From Wuchereria bancrofti (Eukaryota > Nematoda > Chromadorea > Rhabditida > Onchocercidae), in the NCBI GenBank assembly GCA_005281725.1, contig SSBO01000009.1, positions 3,546,163 through 3,610,162 of the forward strand: a stretch of DNA of 64,000 bases. Reading direction: 5' to 3'. Below are positions 13,637-24,700 of this stretch, one piece after another. The position numbers were made by a program, and so were the translations under genes. How positions within the stretch are numbered: the first letter of the stretch is position 1; every line of letters begins with the position of its first letter. Under the pieces are notes generated by a model, which made no database searches, had not been told where the DNA came from, and was given only the letters and a program-made list of their open reading frames with translations.

Positions 13637-14124
13637 TGTGTTTATTGCATATTTTATGTATATATACTTTTACTTGTTGGAGTTAACATTATTGCTATTA
13701 TATTTTACATTGTTGATAGTGATGGCAATGTTGATAAGACGATAATCATTTTATTACTACTAATGATAGGGATTTTGCTGTGGAAGTTCTGTTTTTGATG
13801 GGAATGCTTATCAACAGGGGCGCGGATGTCCATTTTGTCTTCCTTCTTCATTTCCTTTCTGAAACCTTTTAGCGGATTCAAATTTAAGGCACATATGAAT
13901 GAAGTATTCCTTATCTCTTTCCTTTTGTCAAAAATTAACAATGAGAAGTATGGTGATATAATGACTAATACTGCATAGATGTTAGAATTTTGCATAAATA
14001 TGGATGACTCATAGCGTTTTTTCCTCTGTGTGTGTAGTTATGTGAAGGCATAACGTTTCAGATGTTTTTCGGTGCGGTTAATGATGTGGGTGATACTGTT
14101 CGTACTGTTGAATTAGGATGAAAA

Positions 14125-14314
14125 AAGAGGAAAAGAGCGTTTATCTGAGTTGAAAGTGGTGGATTTTTCATTGATTTTGTTGTTTTGATAGTAATTTAGG
14201 AAGATCTTTGCATCCATTTAATTTAGGTGAAATGAAATTTCCCTCTATTACGACTAGTTTTTCAACAGTGTTACTTAAATGTCATGTTACTTGTTATACA
14301 ATTGTCTGGAATCA
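14125..14314. repeat. Direct repeat, copy B
   Basis: Second copy of the segment at 13451-13636, about 670 bp downstream. It carries an insertion after TTTTTCATTGATT and several frame-breaking differences. A TTTCAGATGTT motif lies a little upstream of both copies (13394 and 14056), so the original duplicated unit was probably longer and has decayed at its edges. Confidence 0.8.
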
Positions 14315-15010
14315 GAGGTAAAGAAAGGTGCCAACTTGCAGTTTACATTATTGCTGGATTATTCAGGATGAACAAATATATAGCCAAGAATTATATTTTG
14401 GACTAGTTTCAATGAACATCATACGGGACACATTTCCTGCCGACTTTAGACTCACGTATGGATGGGGAGAGGAAGGTGTAGTACGCTTCCAGAATCTGCT
14501 AATGATATTCGATATTGCATCAGTCATTTTTACGGGCCGCGAGGCCATGCTTCCCGCGACTTTCAGATTTAAATGTTGCTAAAGGCTTAGTTTCAGCTAT
14601 TGTAAATTGATGCGTTGGAGTAGCGGAATATGTTATGGTGCGGTTGTCGTTTCTGTGGTATTTGTGGTGCGTTTGGAGTTTTTGTGATACTTATGGTATG
14701 CTTAAAGTGTTTGTGGTACTCTTGACATAAAGTTTCTGAAAGTGGATCATTTTGAAGCATCCTATTCTGTTAATGTATTCCATGCGGATCCGTGTATTTT
14801 GTAGGTTTTTGCAGTAATGTTACCTATTTTCGTTTTGATATCAAATAAGTATAGGATAATGTGAGGGCGGAGCGAGCGCAAAGGCGGATATATACAGTAT
14901 AAATGAAATGTGAATTTTTAATGCTTTGTCTGCGCAACATACGTTAAAGGAACATCATCAGCTTACATTTCAGAATTAGGTTGAAAGCTTTTGGAAGATA
15001 GAATCATTTC

Positions 15011-16337
15011 ATGGCAGACAATTCTTGGTATCGCGTTGATCGTATTCTCTCCGAGAAGTATGAAAAAAGAGGTTCTCGTTTGGAGAAGCTATATGAAATT
15101 TTGTGGGCGTAAGGTTTTTTGAAACTTATCGGAATTTTGGAATGAATTGTTGAAAATATTTATAAAAATAGATTGACATCATCTTTGATTGATTGCTTTA
15201 ACTATCGCTTTGTCTATTTGCAAGTTCTGTTTTGCGATGATGCCTCTGTAGACTATGTTTTTTTCATTTCGTTTCCTAGATCTTTTAAATCTCGAAAAGT
15301 ACCAACATAGCTTCGTTTTTTCTTTCCATTTCCTATAGATTCCATAAGCCTCGAAAAGTACCAACGAGAAATAGGATAAGTTGTATTCATCATTTTCTAT
15401 CCGCATTTCTTACGACTAGCAGCTTGAATAAATTGTAAATAGTTACTGTGCAGTTTTTTGATAGAAATTATCTGAAGGCCTACATGGGAACCAGCAAAAC
15501 GAATAAATGCACAAGTTCCTTTAATTGTGGAAGCGTATGAAAAGCAGAAGCAGAAAGGTCACTTCGAATCCAAGGGAACAAATACTGAGCCTCTTGAAGC
15601 AACTGCTCAGCCTAGTGCAGAAAGCTCTAAACGAACTCTTAATTCGGTGACTCATCCAGCTTATAGTTATGTTAACAACGGGACACGAGTGAAGATCACT
15701 GTTATTAAATAATTTAGTGAAATTTCTGATCAGAATCTTTGATTACTTGAAATTCCATTATCTAAGTCACGAGATAATGCAGCCTTACATCCCGATTACC
15801 ATCAGCAATGAATTACAAAATGGGTTGTGGTTTTAGAAAGATTTTACAGTAAATAAAGTAAAAGTTGTAAGCTTACTAATTATTACCATGGCAATAGTTT
15901 TCTTTGCAGAAAAAGATCAGAATTATCGGTGTAGTTAGTGATAACGGACGGAATGTTGAAAACTCAACGTTATTAGTTGAAAAGTAAGTTTTCTTTTATG
16001 GTAGTGGTGTTGGCTGGTGTGCCTGTTCATATTCATCATATTCACTACAGTTATATGTTCCTGAACTGTTAGGATCTTCAATTAATGTAATGTAACATTC
16101 TTACTGACTCAGTTACATGGTGACACATAGAATGCAATAGAAAGTAATACCAATGGGAGGCAATTCTTTCACTTCAGCGGTAGTTGATGTTATTAATCTT
16201 TAAATATAGGAAGTTTTTTTTCTTGCAGCGAGTCTAGTGGTGAACAATGGTGTATGCAGTATGAAGACATTAAAAGGGAATATGCAATTGAATTGATTGA
16301 ATTCTTTGAGGGATGCATCTCTGGTTTCACGAAATGA
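15011..16337 (+). CDS. HP1-like heterochromatin protein (chromo + chromoshadow)
   Basis: Exons 15011-15108, 15478-15688, 15910-15983, 16229-16337 (TGA), phases 2,0,2, 163 residues. HP1 proteins bind methylated H3K9 through the chromodomain and dimerise through the chromoshadow domain. The chromodomain (about 5-54) shows WYRVDRIL, LYEILW, TWEP and LIVEAYEKQ. The chromoshadow domain (about 104-160) shows KIRIIGVVSDNG, WCMQYEDI and AIELIEFFEG. A polar linker joins them (about 55-103). Odd: between the W of LYEILW and TWEP there are only A and P, where HP1 proteins normally have about eight residues including the third aromatic cage position. The splice phases fit exactly, so either the loop is lost or a micro-exon was missed. 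If the 15689 donor (GTGAAG) is not used, the frame ends soon (ITVIK, stop 15710-15712), giving a chromo-only form. Closest C. elegans counterparts would be HPL-1/HPL-2. Confidence 0.9.
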
Positions 16338-16651
16338 TCTCAAAATTACCAACTAGTAATTTACCAGAAAGCGTCTGTTTTTCTATTCTAATTTTTTTTA
16401 TCAAAAATATTTGTTTCGCTAACAATCAAATGTCCACAACAACAGGAGAGAAACAAGACTGTCGTGATCTACTATCGGTGGATGTATCTGTATTGTGAAC
16501 GAATGTTGTGAAAGCCAGAATTTGAAGAACTATTGTTTTCCAACGTTTTGACTTGTTTATCATGCTAGTTTTGTATATTATTATTGTCTACTAATTTATT
16601 TACAGTTGTACATCATAGTTCTTTTCATGATTTGTTTATATCATTTCTGCG

Positions 16652-16700
16652 AATAAACATTTTTATTACTGTTTCTTCCCTATGTTTCGCTGCGAATAAA
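16652..16700 (+). terminator. Two AATAAA polyadenylation signals after the HP1-like gene
   Basis: AATAAA at 16652-16657 and 16695-16700, both inside a repeated TGCGAATAAACA context, 315-360 bp after the HP1-like stop codon. Canonical signal; cleavage site not visible. Confidence 0.5.
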
Positions 16701-18756
16701 CACAACTCTTTCCTCGTCCTAACTATTCTCGAGAATTTGTCGAAGTGGAGAGACTGGTGAAGTCACATTTGCAAATTTATGTTGGAAAGCGGCATGTATT
16801 TGCACGTAGAGTAATAAGTTTTGCATATGGTGTAGGAGGATGATTGTGATCTAATTAATGGGCGAGCAATTGGAAGTGAAGTTTGCTGGATATATTTGAA
16901 TTTTAAACTTGTAAGATATAAGTAGCAAAACAAGCAATAGTTAAAGGTTGATTCTGTGAGTTGAGTGCTAAGCGGGATGTTATAGAAGTTGTGTTTCTAG
17001 AGATCCATGTGTTAAGAATGTAATATATCTTATGTGCTCTGTTTTGAAGCTTTCTTTTCACTTATGATATTTTAATATTTAATTCCTTTTGGGATTCATT
17101 TTCTGGGCTTCTTGACACTTCACGTATCAGCTTCAAAACCTCTACGTTATTCATTTATTTCATTTCATTACATGAAAAAAAAAAACATGGCTGATGGATG
17201 TTAGAAGTCACTTCCTACTATTCTGCTATCAGTTATTGTAGTCAAGAAGTTAAGGAAGAATATAAGTGATATTTTATATATTTAGTTTTAGCATTTCAGC
17301 ACTTCACTATATTCCCCGTCACTTATTCCGTGAAAAACTGGCTTGTTTTTATTGAAAAGAAAGCGTTTAATACATTTAGATTAAATATACGAAGAATTAC
17401 AGACAGACAAATCATTTCTGAAACAAAATGGAATATTGAAGACTTTAAAAAAAGTGCATTCGTATCTAAATCACTTTACCTCGTTGCTAATGTTCTTGCG
17501 TAAAAATATCTCAAAGGAGGAAGAAGAAGCGAACAATGATAGGTGGTTGACTGAAGAGTGAAGTCCAGTGAATTTTAATGCAAGAGTGAAAACATTTTTA
17601 TTCAGATCCAGTCCCTAGAAATTATTGCAAATCAAACATAATGCTGCCCGTTTAATGTAATCATTTTTAAAACTGTGGAAAATTTTCTCGAAACATTTAA
17701 ATGATATTTTCTAATTCATTGCAATTAAAAGTTAAGTTAAAGCTAGAAAATGAAATATTATCTAATTTCGGCTGATCAAAGACTACTTCTTTAACCTTTA
17801 ACCTTCGAGTTTATTGATCGTTTTCCTATTGATCATAATAAATATGTTTTTTAAATTTTCATGTTGAGAACGGAACAACTTATAAAAACATTGACACACG
17901 TATGCAAGTACATTTCTATAACTATAACAGCGTGATACATAAAACTTATTTAAATGCTATAATCATCATAAAACAATGAACTATAATACAAGGAACAATC
18001 AAATACAACAATACTTAAAATAGCACAAATCATCAGTAACCGAGATCGATACTACACGGTCCATTTTTCGTTTTGAATATCATTTACTTCAATTTAAATT
18101 ATAAATTTTCCTAATAATAAAATTTGAAGAAATTATATTATTTGGGCATATTTAGAAATAATAAAAGCGATCTTAATAAACAAGGATGCACAATCTTTTT
18201 CAGTTTGCATCTTCCAGGATTTTTTTTTTTTTTTTTGGTGACCTAATTAAGATGATCCTTACTTATTTAATATGCAGATTCAAGAATTAGGTTGAGTGAA
18301 TATTCTCAAATCTATCCTATCAAAATACATTTCATTAAAATTCAATGATGTGTATCATTTGTAGATGAATAGTTTACTTAATATTTCGATATTATCATTC
18401 CTAATAAATGTAAATTTGATATTCTCTATTGACTAAAATTTTTTTCTTTTTCAAATTATTTGGGTTGAGAAACATCACACATATAAAGAAGAACGTAAAG
18501 CACTTCAACTATGATCATTTCATGATTTTCAAATATTTAATGAATGGTATTAGTATAGATCCCCTCATAGAGCAGTAATAACAATAATTAATATGATAAT
18601 AGTAATAATAATAATAATAAACAATAATGATAGTAATAATAGTAATAATTACAATAGCAGTGGTAGCAGTAGTAGTAGAAGAATAATGAAAACTATAGAG
18701 AGTACTTTAAAGCTTTGGTGATGCTTTTTATCAGTAGAATGAATAAGCTCAGTTAT
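16701..18756. other. Convergent intergenic region
   Basis: Between the 3' ends of the HP1-like gene (+) and the SMOC-like gene (-). No coding segment seen. Holds poly-T at about 18222-18236 and an AAT/AGT triplet-rich tract at 18578-18690. Confidence 0.6.
18578..18690. repeat. AAT/AGT triplet-rich tract
   Basis: Impure run of AAT, AGT and GTAGCAGT triplets just downstream of the SMOC-like gene stop codon, probably in its 3' UTR. Confidence 0.7.
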
Positions 18757-21700
18757 CTAATCATCCGGTTGAAGGATATCCAGGAATGGATTTTTTCGTG
18801 GCAGTGTTACTCTTAGTTTTGCTACTGGCATTGATGATACAGTCATATCCACTGAAATAATTAGGATCAATTTTTTTTTAATGATAAACAATCCTTTCTT
18901 GAAAGTGTTCGTTATCGTGAATTTTGTATACAGTAATCAGTAGAGTTATCAAATTATTTATTCTACAAAATTTAATTAAGCTTTTCTTAGGTAATTATAA
19001 AAATATTCTACAAAAAGAAAAAAAAAATATTGAAATCTTTTACAATAATTGCAGAATATAAAAAGCAAGTACCCGAATTAGAATTGTTGAAGATTAAGCC
19101 CAATTACATTAAAATCACAACAATTCCTTTCCTCACTTCTCACTGCTAATCACAAATTATATAAGCGGGAAACTAACCATAAATAGTACAGTTTAGCCAT
19201 TCATCCAACTTAATTTGTTTATTTCCATCTTGATCACAAAAGCGCAAAAAATTTCGCCCACATTTTCGAACTTTATTCAGCAAACGTAGCTCATTTCGGT
19301 ATGATTTCCATTCTTTCCGTTCCAATCGCTAAAACTTTTAATTTCTGTGTTCTGCTTTCAAATTCAATCCTTAAAAGAAAATGTGATAAGGCGGTTAAAA
19401 ATAATAATTGTCCTAAAATGATAAGGAGACTTGCTGTCTTTCCTTCCCTTACAATATGGATCTGATCAAGACAGTTGATGATTAGTTATTGTCAGCAACT
19501 GATAATAAAGACAAACCGAATTGTTGTTGACATCAAGCTGTTCGAACTTCCATCGAACAGCTTTATCTTTGCTTGTGATAGCATCATCATTTGCTTCATC
19601 ACCCAAAGCCAAAATCCATTCGCTAATTAGTGACGAAAATAATCGCTGATAAAATTTGGCTTTTTTCCTACCTGAACAACCTGTAATTCAAATGTTTTTA
19701 TGATATTTATGAAAACAATCCATACATTTCTTTGTCTAACGATAGGATTTTTTTGATTCAAAATGCTTAAGCAAATTAAACGGATAAACAGATATGACCA
19801 TTAGTCTTTTGAAAACTTATTCTAACCTTTAATTTGTCTCCTAGAAAGATCATTCTGTTGAAGTCTTCCATCACAATTTGGTTTTGCATTGTATTTGGAT
19901 GTACCGGATTGTGGAATACCGGTTTTTGGATTTACACACCAACAGATATGTGATAAACGATGGCACTGAATTCGATCAAAGAGTCTGCAAAAGAGCAGAA
20001 ATTTAGCAAAGAAAGAAAGTTGAAAAGATAATTTATTAAATTAGTACCGAGAATTCCTTTGAAGTAGAAAATGTGACTTCCTACTGTAACATCATCAACT
20101 TAAAAAAAATCAGTTAGTGAAGATACTTTCTTTTAAATATCTTAAATTTCAATAATGAATCAAATAAAATTATCTTAAAAAAATCAGAAAGGCGATCTTA
20201 TCCGATTTATAGTGATGTAAGCATAAAAAGACGATGCCGAATAGAAAGTCCTGAAGTTATAAACATGCTAACTGTTTTGTTGACAAATGACATTACTTAC
20301 TCTCATATCACTTTTATATCATTTAAGACCGTTATCATGCAAAAACTTACATATCAGTGTCACCAGCACAGGTTGGTATATAGTTCCCATTTTCCGGATT
20401 ATTTTCTAATTTTCTCATTGCTCGTTCTCGTTGTGTACGACAATCTGTTTTTCCTGAATTTACTGAATTCTTAGACTGTTGGCAGTAACTTCAGGGTTCA
20501 AAGAGTCATTAAATTTATTATCAATTACAATTGATGAGGTGAGGAGAGGATAGATAAATATGGCATTAACAAATTAATCTTTCTTCTGTTCGGAAAAGTT
20601 TTAATTCATCAGTCCACAAATCATAAAAATTTCTAATCCTACAGTTTTTGGGCTTAAAAAAAGTCCTAAAAATTCAAACAGTATATTAAAATGGTCAATG
20701 TTGTAAATTTGTTTTTAGAAGCTCTTCAACTATACAGTCAGTTGAAGAAAGACGACAAATGCGCTCTACCGAAAGTATCGTCTTTTGCTTCATTTCGTTC
20801 ATCTTCATCTTGCTCACGTTTTAATTCGGTTTCATTTTTCCGCCTACTATCAACAATTGGCATACCAATGATACCATCCGCATGAACGATACCTAAAGAA
20901 AAAAATAATTCTAACATTTCTTAATTCATTATTGCTTTAATTATTAGAATGTTTAATATTGATGATTAGCTGTTTACTAACTGTCTGCCACAAAGCAAAA
21001 GAAGAAGCTTGTTAAATTGTTTAGCAAAAACAGATTAATGTACTAATCAAGTGGCATTTTAATTAGTTTAAAAGTGATCTAAAATAGCTTCCGATTTAAT
21101 CTTTAAACCAATTTGAACTCATATATCATTCAGCAAAAGTTATTATTTAGAAAAAAAGAGCTAAATATGCATTGTATGATCGCTAGCTGAAAACAGCTTT
21201 CAATTTCGTGTGTAATCAATTATGTTTATTAAGAAATAAACAGTTGAAGGATGTCGTAATTGTATCGTAAAGATGGAAATGGTTTGGATGATAAGATGAT
21301 TATGGCGTGATATACGTTTCAGCCTTTTCAGTTATATATCTTAAGGTGACATCCATCAAAAAGTGAACTTATGAAACGGATCGAAATTCAAATTTAGTCA
21401 AATGATTGAGAGAAGTGATTCAATTTCTAATAAACAAATCATTTTATAGCAAAGTAATTTAAAGAGAAATACTACTGATGAAATAAAATGAAGGAACCAT
21501 TAATGGAACCACCAAATAATCCATTTGTCAGCTTCGAGTCGTCGCGATTGTTCAGTATCAAGGTAGAATGATAGCGGCCATCGTTGAAGCTCAATAAATA
21601 ATTGAACAGCAGCACCACTACCCAACCATTATCCCTCAAGGAATGCGTCATCTCTTAAGCAGTGACCAACAAAAATAGCCGTAAATAATAGCTACAGAAG

Positions 21701-24700
21701 CTAGTAGTAGTGGTCATTGTAGTAAATAAACAACAAACGTGAATGGATGGATATAAATAAGAAAATCATCAGCAAAAGGCGTTTCTAATATGAAAATTGG
21801 CACAGCAACGTAAATTTATTTCTTTCCTTTGTCATGAATAGAAAGATAATGAATGGTTGAAATTGAAATTTATTCAAATTAAGATGATAGAATTTATAAA
21901 GTTCTGAACAAGCCTTTTTTCTTCTTCAAATGATGACAAATGACAAAGTTAATACGTGTCACATTAAGGATGGATAATTAAACTCGAAGATGCTAACGTA
22001 CGAATATTGTGATATTGTCGAAGAAAATGAACAAAATAATGGTTACATGATTATTTAACAGAAAAAGTTGACAGAAAGAGTGATGAAGCATTCTAGGAAA
22101 TGGCTCTATCATGAATGATAAATAACTGATAATATATAGACATGAGGAAGGTGAGAAATACGAATTACGAGAAGCTACTAATAAGAATATGAAAGTGATA
22201 AGAACTTTCAAACTCAAAGATGTTAACATACAAATTAAGTAGAAGTTAAGTAGACAATTAATGAAATGAATATTCTATGCTACATTTAATAAGATAAATG
22301 TTAAGCGACCACTAAAAGTAAGCAAAGCTACAATTGAATATTAAAATGGACATTTTGAGAAAGGTTCTTAATTCTATCATTAGTTGATTCTAATTACAAT
22401 AAAAAAGAAGAATCATTAACGTAATGATCAGATGTTCAAAATAAGCTTTCAAAGAAGAAATTAGATAAAGTAAATAAACCGAGTATTCTCATATGTATTG
22501 ATCTAAACTGAGTTTCAGTACAAATTAGAACTAGAATTAAGCAGAAAAAAATTGATACGTGAAAATAAAAATATATCTGTTTACATTTCTCAAAACACAA
22601 AATATAAGACAGATTGTTAGAAAAAGAAGTACTTGAACTAGTTAACTTCATTAAATTTGTTTACCGAAAAATTTTAGAAAAACAGATATGATGAAAAGAT
22701 TGCGGAACAGAGAAGAACGAGCAAGAACAGTTTCTACAGCAGTTACTAAATAACTTTGCAATTAATGCATATAAATTCCAAAGAAAAAAATCGACCAAGC
22801 TTTTATAACGTTTGAAGATCATTTAAAGTCTCAATAATTTATTTAGATTCAGTTCATTTAAATTTCGGTTTATATTACAATTCTATTTTGCACCAAAAAT
22901 TACTGTTTTAATTGCTATATTTGAAATATTCACGACTGTATGAACTAAATTGTTGAGATCATACAAAATTCCTTGGTTTAAAGGTCAAATTTTTAAATTT
23001 AAAAAAATTTTTAACTTTTTTTTAAATTTAAATTTTGAAATAAAAAAGGTTTAGATTTGCATATCCCAGAGTACAGTGGAATAAATGAGTAACCAAGACA
23101 AACAGAAATATTATCAGAAAAGAACCATTCATAGAAACTTAGCTGATAATTGCATAATCAAATCATACATTTGTTGTCCCAGGTATAGTTTAATCAAGCA
23201 TTTGTCCAGCTTTTCAGCATCTCACATTTCATTTTTTCACTTTCTCTTACTTTAATCTCTTAATGATAAAATGATGGATGAATTCTTTGCTAGCCGAATA
23301 ATACGGAAACTTTCAATATCTGAATTAGAAAAATCACCATCTTATCATTGCATATCACATTCTCAAAACTGATAGATTAATAATCGATTCAGATAGATTA
23401 ATACAAAATCAAACATACATAGATGGCAGGAATGATGATTGGTGGAGAATTAATAATGGCAATAATTATCATAAGAGTGATGCAAATAATGATAATGATA
23501 ATATTGAAAAGTATTATAATGAGATTCTGATATTACTGACATATAATGAATTATGACAATAAGAGAAAGATAATAATAGAAAATTAAAAAATAATAACAG
23601 AAAATATTTTGTGTGTTACTTTGAAACGATCAGATATCAATATTATTATTGCATTTTGTAAATGAAGTGTAAAGGAACTTACAAATAAGTTTAACAAAAT
23701 GAACTTATAATATTTAACCATTTGGTTAGTGAGATCAAAGGTCAAGAGAAATCACATAAATGAACAGTTTCAGATCAATGCACAGAAACACGCACTTGCG
23801 ATAGTCGCAGGAGTAAAATCAGTTTGTTTTTTCTCTTTTTTTTAAAGAAATATGTGTGACATGGCTGTGTCTCTTGGCACCTCTGAACGAAAATCTGTCG
23901 CTGTCTCCTCCCTCTACATAAACTTATATATAAATAACAGTTGAAGTTATAATTCTGTAACAATAATACGTGAATGTCTAATACATTTCTCTGAGAGAGA
24001 GAGAGAGAGAGACAGGGAAAAATGGATTCCAAAAAATTTTGAGGTGAAAGAAAATTGGAGGAAGAACTGACAAAGGTATAAGGACAAATTGGCGTGAAAG
24101 AGAGGCGAGGAAGAGGGAAGATTGGTAAGATTACGGTCCGATAAGGCGCAAACGATCCTATCATCTTCCTCTCTTAATTTCATTTTGTTTTTCGAACAAA
24201 AAAAGGAAGAAAAAAGAAGGAAAAAATTGTGATAGTATGGCTCAAAAAATTATTCACATGGGAATCATTTGATAAGAATAGGAAGTTCAAATGGGTCATT
24301 CTTAAACGAAATATTTTCAAGTGAAAACTTTGGATATTTGGATTACGATATCATAGCATCTTTGAATTTCTTGTCAGACTGTTACCCCTAATTAAATTAT
24401 TTAAATTTTGAAACGAAATGGAAAATAAGTGAATAGACAAAAACAAATATAAATGAAATTTTTCATTTTTACAATTTTTTTATTTCATTTTTTTATTCGT
24501 TTTTACAATTTCATTTTTTATTTTATTAAAAAGAAAAAAAATTCAATAAGTTCTAAACATACTAATAAAAGATGAAAAATTATAGTTTCTTTTATTAGAA
24601 ATTGGTGAAATTTATGAAACTGCTAATAAAATGAACAAATTTAGTATCAAAATCCTTCAACATTATTCTAATGGGTAGAAAGGAGGAGAGGGACAGAGAC

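Noticed and set aside
23775..24164. 129-codon minus-strand frame in the SMOC-like intron
   Set aside because: Driven by the GA repeat (Ser-Leu run). A 33-nt interval inside fits phase 1 on both sides but has a poor donor (GTGCCA).
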